A stretch of DNA of 64,000 nt, taken from assembly GCA_029204225.1 (NCBI GenBank), contig CM055098.1:21303097-21367096 (forward strand). The letters run 5' to 3'. The stretch comes from Diphasiastrum complanatum (taxonomy: Eukaryota > Streptophyta > Lycopodiopsida > Lycopodiales > Lycopodiaceae). Below the pieces are notes generated by a model, which was not told where the DNA came from, did no database searches, and saw only the letters and a program-made list of their open reading frames with translations. The position numbers were made by a program, and so were the translations under genes. Below, piece after piece: positions 46,681 to 57,629 of this stretch (its first letter is position 1; every line of letters starts with the position of its first letter).

Positions 46681-48520
46681 TTGTTTTCTTCATATCTATT
46701 GGGAACTAACCTTCGCAGACTTGTCAGGGGCTGGATCTGATATGGAGCTGGCTCTGTTCAAAGTGGAAAAGGTTTCTTCTCAAAGATCAGAGAGTTATGG
46801 CTGTCTGCAAAGGTTCAAAATCACTTTTTTGCTCACTGATCAGTCAATAGTTGGAACTAACCTTTGCAGGCTTGATTGCAGATGTAAAATGTCATTTTGA
46901 AGACAATGGAATGGTCTGCGAAGGTTACCTCTGAGTGTAATTTTTGAGTCTGATGACTTTATTGATATTTAAACAATTAAGTCCACTTTTCAGCTCACTG
47001 GAATCAAACTAATGTTCACAGGCTTTTATGTGTCCTTGTCTCAATGAGATGGAATTGCAAAATTCTCTACAAAGGTTACTTCACACTGGAACTTGAAATT
47101 CTGATGTCTGCGAAGGTTTAACTTGATTTTCCCGTCTTTTTTTTTATCAAGGGAACCTTTGCAGAGCCACTTACCATGGGAACTAACTTTCACAAACTTC
47201 TCTATGTCCTAGTCTCACTGAGATGGAACTTCAGAGAGCTCTGTGAAGTTTCTTATGAAGATATGAATTTTTTTTTATTTTCAAGGGATTTTTGAATTTT
47301 TAATAGTTTGAGACAGTACCTTGGAGTTGTTGCCAGTCGTAAGAAGGTTAGTTCTTTTTGCATTTTTAGAAATCAAAATCTGTTGAGTTTTTGCTCCTTT
47401 TTCCCTCCAAAAATAGTTTTGAGAATTTTTTTTTCGTTTTTCCAATATTGTGAATGGATGCCAAGCCCTTAGAGGCTGTTTTGGGTTTCCACTATCCTTC
47501 CACACCTCCTCAGCTAGCTTAGAATAGTCCAGGCACAAAAACACACACAAAACAAGCTAAATCTACCCCAAAATCCACCTAAAACAAGCTTAAAAGCAAA
47601 GACAACTAAAAGAACAACTATAGCTGTTAGGTGGAAGCCTATCCCCAACAACAACGCCACTGTAGGTTGTGTAGAATAGTCGATGAGAAGCCCTCCGCCT
47701 GTCAAGAAGGGTTAGAACACAAAGATAGGGCCCTAACTATACTTAGTTGGTAATTTACATACTTACTAGCTCTACTTTAATACTACCCAACCTTAACTCT
47801 ACTTCAACTAACTTTAAACACAAGCATTCATCATGATTGAAGGTGAAAGGGGAAGATAAGAAGAGAAGAGAGAGAGAGAGAGAGGTGAAATGGAGGTTAG
47901 CTCAAATGCTCGATGTGCATGCTAATGAAAAAATCATAACTAATCAAAACACTAACAATGAAATGGAAAGCAAATAGAAAACACCACAATAGCATTAGCA
48001 TGAGGGATTAGCAAATGAGGATGCTTTGGCTCTCCAAAATAGTAGAGTCTCCTCCTCATTAAGCCTGAAAAATGGTTACAAATGGTACCCTTTTATCTTT
48101 GGGGTGGCCCTTGCCCCTTGCTTCCTATTGGCTACTTGCAAGAAGATGGGGTTGGAATCCACCCTTCGTGCCAAGAGGAAAGCCACTAGGGCACAATAAA
48201 TGGACTACTTTTGGCGTTTTCATAGAGTGGTCCAATATCGTCGAACGGGCTCTGTTTTGCATGCCATCCAGTGCTACACGTCGAGACACAAATCATACAC
48301 ACAAATCCACGCACACAGATACACATGCACACTCATACACACAAATCCATACAAACACACATCATTGGCCACCCGCCATCGATGGGCACACTATGCTAGA
48401 CTAACCACATTCATGCACGGATATAGGCACTCTCACGAATACACACACATATATAAACACATGCACTCTCATAACCCTAAACCCAAATACATCAGATACA
48501 AGCACACATTTTCGTACTAA
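46681..48520. other. Intergenic part of the right arm
   Basis: Mirror of 14,881-16,716, with the AACCTT(C/T)GCAGA motifs and a (GA)n run at about 47,863-47,884. No gene recognised. Confidence 0.55.
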
Positions 48521-48686
48521 CACATTCTTTGCCGCCTTTGACTTCCAGCCACCCATCATCGACCACACACACACCCACCCCATCGACCACCCTCCATCGA
48601 CCACACCCCATCGACCACCCCGTCTCTATGTCGCGCGCACACACACACACCCCATCGACCACCCTCCATCGATGGGCACATTTCAC

Positions 48687-48720
<34 letters not shown>
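48521..48720. repeat. CCATCGACC minisatellite and (GT)n run, right arm
   Basis: Mirror of 14,685-14,880. The (GT)n run at 48,690-48,719 is longer than its left-arm counterpart. Confidence 0.8.
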
Positions 48721-49807
48721 TAGAAACTTATTATATGTTTTTTCAGATTTAAAAATTGCATCATTTCCGGTCATGTCATGGGCAATGCATGCATGCTCAA
48801 TAGTAAATAATGGAATCATGATAAGTTTGCCATGCTAATTCAAGATACATGTGAAGAAAATAAATAAATAAATAAAACTCATTTTAATGCTCAAAGCCAT
48901 TAAAGAGCAATAACTCATCTTTTAATATATCACCATAGTATCTTGCTATTATTGCAACATAAAATAAAGCAAAAATCAACATAACTTAGAGATTGCACGT
49001 ATAGAGTTCTAGTTCAAATACATTAAGAAAACATTTGCTTGTGACTTGAAACAACAAACAACAAACAACATAGATGCTACAGCTTAAGATACTTCGACCT
49101 TAATAGTTAAAAAACATTAAAAAAATATTTTATGTGTGACTCAAAACAACAAACAACATTGATGCTATAGCTTAAGATACTTCAAGTTTAATGCCTTTAG
49201 TAATAAAATCTAAAACAATATTCATGTTCTTATAGGTTCTTTATAAGCTAAAACAGTACTCATGTTCTTATAGGTGAAGAAACTTCTTGTTTTTATTAAT
49301 AAAAGATGGGAAAACCCATCACAGTACAAAAGAATGCATGTTGAAAGCGTAAAGGCCATAAGGCGAATTGAGATACTAATGTACAACTATAACAAACTTG
49401 CGTGATATGTAGTGGGAAATGGGCCATATATGTTACACTACGTCAAATAAAACAACAAACAAAATAATATTATTATTTGTGCTTTAAGATTCCTGAAGGT
49501 TTAATATTTTTAAGCATAAGCTTGGATCTCTCAAATTTTTTGATCTAAAAGTAAAAGGCCTTCTAGTGGAAACAAATTGTGTTTTTAATTTTAAGAGCTT
49601 CACCGTAGAAACTCCATAAAGTAAATCATAAGAACTCCCTCATAAAATATGTTCAAATTCATAAGATGATGCTCAAATTTGTTCTAAAGTACTTCTTATA
49701 TCATTATTGGTAAGAGTGAAAAGAGCTTTCCCTCGACATCGTCTTCACTCCAAAGTCAGATGATAGCCGTAACATCTAAATTTACCCTGTGAATGAGCGT
49801 TCCCCAA
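48721..49807. other. Intergenic part of the right arm
   Basis: AT-rich mirror of 13,623-14,684. The portion from 49522 is the source or sister of the partial third copy at 45647. Confidence 0.6.
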
Positions 49808-49907
49808 GCCTAAAATAATGCTTCTTGGTTTCCAAGGGGAGGCTCGAACCTGGGACCAAAGAAACTTTGGATGCCAAGCTAACCAGTTGAGCCAACCCCG
49901 TTGGGTA
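49808..49907 (-). repeat. tRNA-like/SINE unit in the right arm
   Basis: A complete unit on the minus strand: A-box complement at 49879-49894, B-box complement at 49841-49850, and the constant tail. The 29 bp missing from the left arm are 49878-49906, bounded by AAGC on both sides. Confidence 0.8.
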
Positions 49908-50146
49908 AGCCTAAAATAATGGCACGAGGAATAGAGAAAGGAGGTTTAAGTGCACAAGCCACGTTGATATGCACTGCACGACGAAGAAGCAAATTGATAT
50001 CGAATGCACGATGAAGGACATCCTTGTAAACTAGATTCCAGCAACTGACTCTGAGGCAAGAATTAACAAGGGTACTTTTAAACAACGAAGATTCTTCTGG
50101 ACAAACGACGGCACTTCGCAACGGCTTGGCGTCCATTTTCCATCTC

Positions 50147-50152
50147 TATATA
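50147..50152 (+). promoter_or_regulatory. TATA box of the right protease copy
   Basis: TATATA in CTCTATATATG, 77 bp before the start codon. Same sequence as in the left arm. Confidence 0.6.
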
Positions 50153-50228
50153 TGTTGATCTAATGATGATGTTCTCCTCCTCTAAATCTCATTTCCAATA
50201 GCCTGCGTGTAGATGCAATCGTATTGCC

Positions 50229-51725
50229 ATGGCTACTAGTTTTCTCTGCGAAAGAATGGGTAGATCAACTGCACGGATAAACCTTTTGCTATTGCTGCTG
50301 CTGGGAGTTGTCTTACTCTTTGGTGCCTCTCTGCTGCTAGTAGCTGAAGCTACAGGCTGCTTGGAACCTTCTTCGTCTGGTACACAGACATGCACTGCAG
50401 CAAATGAAGAGTTGTCTGCTTCTGAAAGGTTGCTTTACGGCACCATAACACCCAAACAGAAAGGTGGCATCAGGTCAGAGTTTATACATAGGGATCAACT
50501 CTCATCCTCCAAAGCAACTTTGTATGAGAGATACCAGCAGGCAATCCGCCGGAGCAATGCGCGTGTAGAACATATTGCAAAGAAAGTCCGCGCATACTCC
50601 ATTAACTCTACCGATGCTGCTTCCAGGCTCTTGTTCGATTTCACCACGCCAGTTTCATCCGATCAAGGCGAGTACCTAATGCAATTTCAGATAGGCACAC
50701 CCATCACAAGCTTCCATGCCATCGCTGATACAGGAAGTGACCTGGTTTGGGTGCAATGCCTGCCATGCACATCCTGTTATCAGACCAACGATCCAATCTT
50801 CAATCCTTCTGGATCCTCCTCTTACGCTACACTTTCTTGCAGCAGCCAGACCTGCCTTGCACTGAACGGCAATCGACAATGCAGTGGATCCCAGTGCGGA
50901 TACGTCTATGGATATGGTGACGGTTCCTCTACCTCAGGAGATTTCTCTACCGAGACGATTACCTTGGCTAGCACTAGTGGCGGCAACGTGGCTCTCTCGC
51001 CTCTCGCATTTGGCTGTGGCCACAACAACGGAGGAACTTTTTCGCCCGACTCAGGCGGCCTGGTGGGTTTGGGCAGGGGACCCATATCGCTCATTTCACA
51101 GCTAAGCTCAGTCATCACAGAGAAGTTCTCCTACTGCCTTGTCAACTTCAATGATGCAAGTACCATCACCAGTCCCCTCCTCTTTGGCTCCGTGGCTGCT
51201 CTTTCTGGCAGCGGCATCGGAACTACTTCCATCCTAAATGGTCAAGTCCCTACGTTCTACTATGTTTCTATCACCGGCATCAGTGTTGGAGGAACAGCTC
51301 TAAGCATTCCCAGCAGTGATTTCAGTTTGAGCAGCGGTGGCTCACTTTTCGACTCAGGCACGACCCTTACCTACTTCAGAGACCATGCATACCAGATTGT
51401 CAGGTCTGCATTTGCCAGCCGCATTTCTCTCCCAACTGTGAGCGGAGCCCCTTATGGCCTGGACCTTTGCTACGACATATCGTCCAACCCAAATTTTCAG
51501 CCACCTTCTTTCAAAATTTCATTTTCAGGAGCAAGCTTGACTCCTCCTGCTGCAAACTATGTCATTCTTGTTGCCACCAACGTCCTGTGTTTTGCCTTAG
51601 GAAGCGCAGGACCATCGGGAAATCCATCCATTATCGGGAACATAATGCAGCAGAACTATCATGTGCTCTATGACCTCACAACCTCCAAAATTTCGTTCCA
51701 ATCAGCCACCTGTGACGCCCTTTGA
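50229..51725 (+). CDS. Nepenthesin-type aspartic protease (family A1), right copy
   Basis: The encoded 498-residue protein is the same as that of the left-arm copy, residue for residue as far as I can compare. It has a hydrophobic leader, a prosegment, DTGS at 167-170, the Cys-rich insert, the YGDGS flap and DSGT at 375-378, all intact. It has no introns, which is common in this family. The start codon lies in a CCATGG context (TTGCCATGG), giving good initiation. The stop (TGA, 51723-51725) is followed by an AT-rich trailer with AATAAG near 51,768 that could serve as a poly(A) signal. With the left copy it forms a widely spaced divergent-inverted pair that could exchange sequence by gene conversion. 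Confidence 0.95.
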   Translation: MATSFLCERMGRSTARINLLLLLLLGVVLLFGASLLLVAEATGCLEPSSSGTQTCTAANEELSASERLLYGTITPKQKGGIRSEFIHRDQLSSSKATLYERYQQAIRRSNARVEHIAKKVRAYSINSTDAASRLLFDFTTPVSSDQGEYLMQFQIGTPITSFHAIADTGSDLVWVQCLPCTSCYQTNDPIFNPSGSSSYATLSCSSQTCLALNGNRQCSGSQCGYVYGYGDGSSTSGDFSTETITLASTSGGNVALSPLAFGCGHNNGGTFSPDSGGLVGLGRGPISLISQLSSVITEKFSYCLVNFNDASTITSPLLFGSVAALSGSGIGTTSILNGQVPTFYYVSITGISVGGTALSIPSSDFSLSSGGSLFDSGTTLTYFRDHAYQIVRSAFASRISLPTVSGAPYGLDLCYDISSNPNFQPPSFKISFSGASLTPPAANYVILVATNVLCFALGSAGPSGNPSIIGNIMQQNYHVLYDLTTSKISFQSATCDAL

Positions 51726-51938
51726 TCAACACAACACATACAGCTTATGTGTTAAGTTTTCTTCTCAATAAGCTTAACTACAATAACGTTATGACGATAG
51801 ACAAATATGAGCTTGTACTTACGTATAAAACAATCCGTTATGTAGTTTCATGTTGACAAATTGTAAATATAGATAAAGGAGTCAGCTTTGCAAGCTTGTT
51901 CTCAATTTATTATGCCCAGTCGGTCGAGCTGCTATTGT

Positions 51939-52050
51939 CAGAGCATTGACTTCTTGTTTGATCTCAAGTAGTCAAATAATAAAGTGCAATTGCATCTCTG
52001 AGCAATCTTCTTAATATTACAATGAGTTAAAATACATCGTACTGTCTCAC
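51939..52050. other. Unique DNA right of the inverted duplication
   Basis: Similarity to the left arm stops at 51938; no signal recognised. Confidence 0.5.
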
Positions 52051-52389
52051 TTATCCATTTGGTGGTTCCTCGTTATCATTTGCCGCATCATCATGCGACA
52101 TATCTGCCAAACCAAATGAGTCTATCTCTAATTCTACCCAAATATCTATTGTAACATTGTTCTTAATAAGTTGATCTTTACAAGCTAATGGCGACGGTGA
52201 CAATGAGGGAGATCGAGAACGTGTGTCGTGTGTCGTCGATCCATCCGATGATGATGCATCACACTCAATATCATCACTAACTTGTGAATCTTGCACATGA
52301 TTCTCCAAAAATGTGTCATCGAATCCATCATCACGATCTTGTTCACGTGCATCAGTTAGAGTAAACATACCCTTGGTGCAGTTTTTCAT
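52051..52389 (-). CDS. Hypothetical acidic protein or exon, 112 codons
   Basis: A strongly acidic, Ser/Asp-rich reading frame (DREQD..DDGFDDTF, SSSDGSTTHDTRSRSPSLSPSP, DMSHDDAANDNEEPP). It lacks a known fold and would be mostly disordered. Such tails occur at the C-terminus of plant transposases, so it may be a last exon of a decayed transposon gene. No neighbouring coding part was found. Confidence 0.3.
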   Translation of the reverse strand: MKNCTKGMFTLTDAREQDRDDGFDDTFLENHVQDSQVSDDIECDASSSDGSTTHDTRSRSPSLSPSPLACKDQLIKNNVTIDIWVELEIDSFGLADMSHDDAANDNEEPPNG

Positions 52390-52940
52390 AGTTGTTGATA
52401 GAAAAGTATGTATGTTGTGAAATGCTAGTCCCTAAATGAGGAACTGAGTTATTGATCTCTGTATTTGTGTTAGTAACAAAGATAACTGTTTCTAACATAT
52501 TTGCGAGCTACTTGAGTTCTTTAACCATAATTGGACTTTAGTTGTTGAGGACTTCTACCTAGAACACATTGGTTCAAGAATAAGATTAACATTTTGTCTG
52601 TTCGTACGTGCCTGCATCAAACATATCACAAATTCTTGCTGACAACTTAATCAGTCAGAGTGTAATTCCTTTGAGCTACTTTGATACCATTTTATTTGCA
52701 GAATGCTTTACATTCAGTTTGATAGAGAAAGACTATTGTTTTAGCACTCATTTCTTTACACACCTTTTTTGAAAGTGGTACTAGCTACTTACAAAATGTC
52801 TAATGACAACCAGATTCTCATTCGAACCAATTTCATTCAAAATAAGTCTATAAAGTATCAACTTAACATCTTTTAAGAGCTATCTCCTTGGGGAAAGATC
52901 TAAATACTATCAAGAATTGGTAGTATTTAAATCCTAAATG
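52390..52940. other. Intergenic DNA
   Basis: No gene recognised; AT-rich with no repeats shared with the rest of the window that I could see. Confidence 0.45.
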
Positions 52941-53192
52941 CGTTAGTTTTCCAATCAAATTTTTTACTTTTCGTGTATTCTTCGAAGCGATTCTTTTTCC
53001 TTCTTCTGGACATTATTAAGTCGTCCAAGTACGAATCCTTGGACGAAATTGTTATTCATACAGAAAGATGCATTCATAGAAATTGGTTATTCGTTCAGAA
53101 TCCTTGGACGACTTCATAATGTCCAGAAGAAGGAAAAAGAATCGCTTTGAAGGTATACACGAAAAGTAAAGAATCTGATTGGAAAACTAACG
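52941..53192. repeat. Inverted repeat able to form an 89-bp hairpin
   Basis: The left arm 52941-53029 and right arm 53103-53192 are nearly perfect reverse complements (outer CGTTAGTTTTCC, inner GTCGTCCAAG), with a 73-nt loop. The loop itself repeats the GAATCCTTGGACGA phrase. It is either a small fold-back transposon or a hairpin-RNA source. It lies just upstream of the large plus-strand ORF. Confidence 0.8.
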
Positions 53193-53277
53193 GGTGTGTA
53201 CCCTGTCACAATGCAGATCGAGTGGTTTTTGACAGGTTTACCACCTGAAAATTGACCGATACTATAGACAAGGAGAT

Positions 53278-55843
53278 ATGACTTCTTTAATTGTAGTCAT
53301 AGTGAGTGTTGAGAATTATGAGACTTCCAAATTAGCACGTAAAAGATGTTCTACCAGACGTACTCGGAAATCTAAGCATGACTTCAATGACAGTAAAGAT
53401 GAATCTAAATCTGAATCTGGTTTAAGTTCTTTCGGTTTTGATTCTGATTCTAGTGACTCGAGCCACCCCCCAATCGACAGCAGAACCAGTCTCACCAGCC
53501 CCACCTACTAAGAAGCAGAAAGGGAAGGCAGTCAGTACCGAAGTAGATGTCCCACAAGACATGCTATCCAGCGATATCGGGGTAGAATATGCTGAATCCA
53601 GAGGGAGTCTTAAACCATCTCAGGTCCCAAAGGAGGTCCTAGAGTAGCAGACGGCCTTACTTCACCAAGCCCAACAACGCCGACAAGCAGTAGCAGTAGC
53701 AGCAGGTAGCTCTGGAATGACAAGCACTTCTGGCTCTGATCCTATGGGCATGATTCCGTCCACACAAGCAATATCCTCTCCATCACTTGCTCTCACAATC
53801 CCACCACCACCCCCACCATTTACTGTCACCTCCACACCCTCACTAACTCTCAACACGGGCTTCCCTTCCACACTTCCACAAAATCCCTTGATTGTACAAA
53901 TATCCACCCTACTTGACTCCATTGTCAACGTAGATGATTTTGCCTTACAATTACTAACTGCACTCCCATCAACCACTGTCACCACTAACCCAATCCCACA
54001 ATCTCCGCCATGTAGTCTCTCCCCACCCCTCAATCCACAATCACCCCTCCCTGCCATTCCTACACCTCCGTCTAGCCCTGCTCCTAATTTTCTAACCATA
54101 CCGTATTCTAACTACACACGCAATCTCCCTGACATTGGTCCTTGGGAGCAGCTACCCCTTACAGCCCAAAAAGCGGTATGGTTGGTGAATGAGCTCCAAT
54201 ACAATATATTCGGCACCCTAGGGGGACAACAAACTATGCGACAATTTGACGATGGTGCTATGGCGGGCCTTCAGAAAGAAAAAACAAGGTTGGAGGAGGA
54301 AACCAAACAACAACAGCTGCAGATCCAAAACCTCACAAATTACAATCAACAACAACAGCAGATGCTAATCCATCTCCAGAACTAGCTCCAACTGAAGGTA
54401 TCCAACATGCAGCAAACCATCGATACCCTCAAAGCCGAGAAGGATGAGACTGTAGCAGATTCACAAGCAGCATGTTCCGCTATGAAGAAACAGTTGGAAA
54501 TAGTGGACTTCAACGACTTCGCACCACCAGCTATCCCTGAGGGAACTACCATTCCAGTGGTGGCCTATCAAACGCTAGCCCAAAAGCTGAAAGCCATGAC
54601 GGAGCGACATGCAAAATCACAACAATCATACATTGCTTCCTTCGAGGCCCTAAACCAGCACATAGCCACCCTGGAAGAATGCTTAAAGGCTGCTGCCCAG
54701 TCGACACCGTCGGTTCATGCAGAGCACGCCCAATTTCATGATTCGGGGCACCACTTTGATGGACCTGATGGTGGAGATGGCGCAGGATTTCAATAGCCTC
54801 CTCCTGCAACTCAAGGCTCCGCATTTCAAAGCCAACCCCTGGGGCAAGCACCTCAAACACCAACCAATCCATCAGGCTCTGGGGGTACTAGCTCCCAACA
54901 TTTTTTTTTTCCTTCCACCGCTTCTAATTCCCTCGACACCACTAACCCCACCTTCATTCCATGACACTTTTCACTTGAATCACAACGCATTGTAGAAGCT
55001 AATCCCTCGCCTCCTCTATCTCCTGATCCCGATCCACAAATCGCACACGAGATTGCCTCTGAAACCCCCACCACCCAGCACAGAATCACGCCCACAGAAC
55101 CAAACAAGTTGCGCGTCTCTCAGGAGTTTGCAAAAAAGTACCCAACAACGAAAGAGCGAGGTGGCTACATACTGCCAGATTTGGACCAGTGTCAAACACA
55201 TAAAATAGCAGTCAAACTCCTGGATCCACGACCTCTCTGGTGGCATCAGCTCTTCCTACAAAGTAAGACCTCGATGGCACGGTATCTTGAAGCTCCCTCC
55301 TACATGCGCACCAATCCTTATTACTATCCAGTAGTGAGGCGAGAACCGTTTCCTGCTACCAAGGTCAAGAACAGAATCTTTTTAGCCAAAGACATGGTCA
55401 CCAACTGCCGAGTCTTCTACCAGAAGCACCATGGCAATCCTGATCGTGATGTCAGATATTTTGCGGATAATTGCGGCCTGGTGGCATTTCTGACAGAACT
55501 CAGAGGTTTTTGAGATCGAGGGTTACCCCCAATTGCCCTTGACATTAATAAACCCTTGTGCACGCAAGACGACCATATCAACGTTGCAAGGCTCTATTAT
55601 CACGTTGCACTTACTTCCGCCTTGCACGTTGATATGGTGGAGCTATGGAAAACCCATAACTTTCTCCAGTGTATGCTCCATTATTACAAACCCATGCCCT
55701 TCCTGAACAAATTACGGTGGCAAATGATGGAGGGCATCAGGACGACCATCTACCACTCCCGACTGCAACAATCTCGCCTCCAAGAAGCACAAAAAATCCA
55801 GGACGAAAAGACGTCGATTGGTGTGGGACCACCAATCCAATAA
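53278..55843 (+). pseudogene. Large unrecognised ORF of an LTR element (about 860 codons, five stops)
   Basis: After a short basic/Ser-Asp-rich start in another frame (53278 to about 53,455), one frame runs from 53,438 to 55,843. It is broken only by TAG at 53645, 54383 and 54794, and TGA at 54961 and 55511. In order it has a Lys-rich linker (KKQKGKAV); a Pro/Ser/Thr-rich region (about 53,700-54,090); a block WEQLPLTAQKAVWLVNELQY; a Gln/Glu/Lys-rich coiled coil (about 54,270-54,700); a Pro/Gln-rich spacer; and a well-ordered C-terminal region (55,109-55,843) with WWHQLFLQSKTSMARYL, then FADNCGLVAFL, then LHYYKPMPFLNKLRW. It is followed at once by a purine tract and an LTR start, so it sits where some plant retrotransposons keep an extra ORF. 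There is no transmembrane helix, zinc knuckle or pol domain. I do not recognise the family. Confidence 0.6.
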
Positions 55844-55855
55844 GGAGGGGGATAA
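55842..55855 (+). other. Polypurine tract
   Basis: AAGGAGGGGGATAA overlaps the stop codon of the large ORF and abuts TGTTAGCAAC. This is the normal arrangement for priming plus-strand DNA synthesis before a 3' LTR. Confidence 0.7.
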
Positions 55856-56139
55856 TGTTAGCAACTGTGCTAACACAGAGAAAATAAAAAAATAATAAAA
55901 CTCCGTGGCATGTGTTTTGTAAGACCATGTATGAGTATCTGTCAATAAACTTCAAGCCATGGCATGTGTTTTGTAAGTCCATGAGTAGAAGCTTAAATAA
56001 TAATAAAGTAGCTTAAACTTAGATTTAGAAATTAGACTTAGAAAACTTAATATTAGAAATATTTTATCTTAAGTTGTCCTAAGTTAAGAAAATTGAAGTT
56101 CTAAATCCTAAATTAGAAGTTCTAGAAAGGCTAGGAACA
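55856..56139 (+). repeat. Probable 3' LTR, 284 bp
   Basis: It begins TGTTAGCAACTG and ends TAGGAACA, matching TGTT...AACA termini. It contains a duplicated CATG(T)GTTTTGTAAG phrase and AATAAA-like signals. It interrupts the C-terminal part of a minus-strand ORF. The following GATTA (56140-56144) would be the 5-bp target duplication. The 5' LTR was not found. Confidence 0.6.
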
Positions 56140-56987
56140 GATTAGTCCCATAGGTTAGTAGACACTTATGGAAGACCCCCTCAGCATCCTTCAAGGTCTT
56201 GTGGGTTGTATCTTGCCCTGATTGAAACTTGCTTTTAGCTTCATCCAGCTCCAAATTCATGTCATTTGGTATAGTCGCATTTTCTATATCATCACCAGTA
56301 TCAGCTAGCTCTTCGGACGGCTCAATCGTAACCATGGGCCTCTTAGTGGAGGAGATACCCACATTTGGTAGTTGATTTGCGGGCTTTCAGGGCTCCGCAC
56401 AGCTTCTCCGCTACCTTCTCAGCCCACTTATAATTTTGAGTGGGGTCATCCATGGTGAGGGTTAGAGAGAAGAGATCGCTTGGTGGGATGCGATCCATCT
56501 TGGTGGTATGTACTGCAGCCATGGTGACGATGATCTCTGAGGCGGCCCGTAGATGGGGATCCGTGATGAGTCAGATAGCGATCCCGTCGTTGGTTTGGGC
56601 AATGGTTTTGTCATCGTCTGTTAGAAACTTGGTGAAGTACTTGGCATCATAACTGGTGCCCTTGCCATGGATTGTCTCTCTGAGATTAGGAAAGCCGACA
56701 CTCTGAAGATCCCCCGGAGAGACATTGATAATAGAATAACTGTCAGTCTTGGTTGTAAGCCAAAAAGTTTGGAACTCATCCGAATAGTTAGAGTAAGCTA
56801 CTCGGATGAGGCTCTCACTCTGCTGGTCCCGAAAAAGTGTTAGATCAAAACCAAAGTTGGTGAGGATATCCTTGGCCAGTGTGAGCTGCTCGGTGTAATT
56901 CTTAAGAGAGATCGTGATTATATCGCCTGAATAAGGACGAGGGGGTTTACGGCGGTGCAAGCTCAGTGAGGAATCACGGGAAGCCAT
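56140..56987 (-). pseudogene. Unrecognised accessory ORF downstream of gypsy pol
   Basis: Start codon at 56987 (MASRDSSLSLHRRKPPRPYSG), same strand as the gypsy gag-pol and about 640 bp beyond the end of integrase. The frame carries KNYTEQLTLAKDILTNFGFDLTLF and AYSNYSDEFQTFWLTT, is stopped by TGA just after NDGIAI (about 56,570), then continues with SDLFSLTLTMDDPTQNYKW. A frameshift near 56,360 leads to an acidic stretch EPSEELADTGDDIENATIP. It is then cut by the LTR at 56139. A TATA box lies 110 bp upstream. Position suggests a third retrotransposon gene, comparable to the env-like or extra ORFs of Athila/Tat elements, but there is no membrane segment and I see no known domain. Confidence 0.5.
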
Positions 56988-57094
56988 GGCAGCAGTGATT
57001 TTAGATTGCTCTGAGAATTTTGAAAATTTTGAAAAAATTTGGCATGAACTCGAGAGCAGCAATCTAAAATGAACTCGTGGAGAAAGGGTGGAGA

Positions 57095-57104
57095 CCTATA
57101 TACA
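57095..57104 (-). promoter_or_regulatory. Possible internal promoter for the accessory ORF
   Basis: TGTATATAGG on the minus strand, about 110 bp before the start at 56987, within a non-coding stretch that separates integrase from the accessory ORF. It would allow a separate transcript. Confidence 0.4.
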
Positions 57105-57629
57105 GAATTTTTTGGACAGAAATTTGCAACTTCACCCAGAATTCATCCTCAGTGTCCACGATTTGGTAATGATGGTCACAAATTTCGAGACATCATTCTG
57201 AGGGCCCGCGAATTCCTGTCAGTGATTTGTGTTGGCCAAAAGAGGGAAAATGTTTGATAGTGCAGAAATTTATTTGATCAGAATTCGCGGAGGTAATAGA
57301 GAAATTGTAAGGATCAATTTGAGCTCCTACGAATTGTCTGTAAATTCTGAACATAGATATCTGATGAAGAAAACTCTATTTTTTGATTTTTTTGACATTT
57401 TTCTTCTGAGACAGAATTTGCGGAGGCCAAAAATGAATCTTTCTCTATAAGAAAGGGGTCAGGCAAATTCTATCTGAGATTATGTGAAAACATTTTGTCT
57501 GAAACTAAAGACTTTTGTGGTTTTCTCAGGGAAGACTGATCTGATGGTATCACAACAAAAAATGGTGTCAAAATGGCATACAAGTAATAAAAGATAAAAG
57601 AAAAAAAATAAACAGTAGAGAAAAAGCAG
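57105..57629 (-). other. Non-coding spacer of the gypsy element with a recurring motif
   Basis: It carries GAATTCGCGGAGG-type motifs at about 57,208, 57,281 and 57,412 that also fill the gag leader (62,950-63,450). No open frame of note. Confidence 0.6.

Larger units (their letters stand above)
46680..51938 (-). repeat. Right arm of the 5.2-kb inverted duplication
   Basis: Reverse complement of 11497-16716, 39 bp longer. The outer end is GCTATTGT at 51931-51938; the inner end is CTTGTTTTCTTC at 46680. It contains the second protease copy and the fuller SINE-like unit, so it may keep the more ancestral state. Confidence 0.95.

Noticed and set aside
53278-55843. Large plus-strand ORF as an antisense gene of the minus-strand gypsy element (as in Grande-type elements)
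   Set aside because: A plus-strand polypurine tract and LTR start follow it directly, and that LTR interrupts the gypsy accessory ORF, so it belongs to a separate insertion. Not fully excluded.
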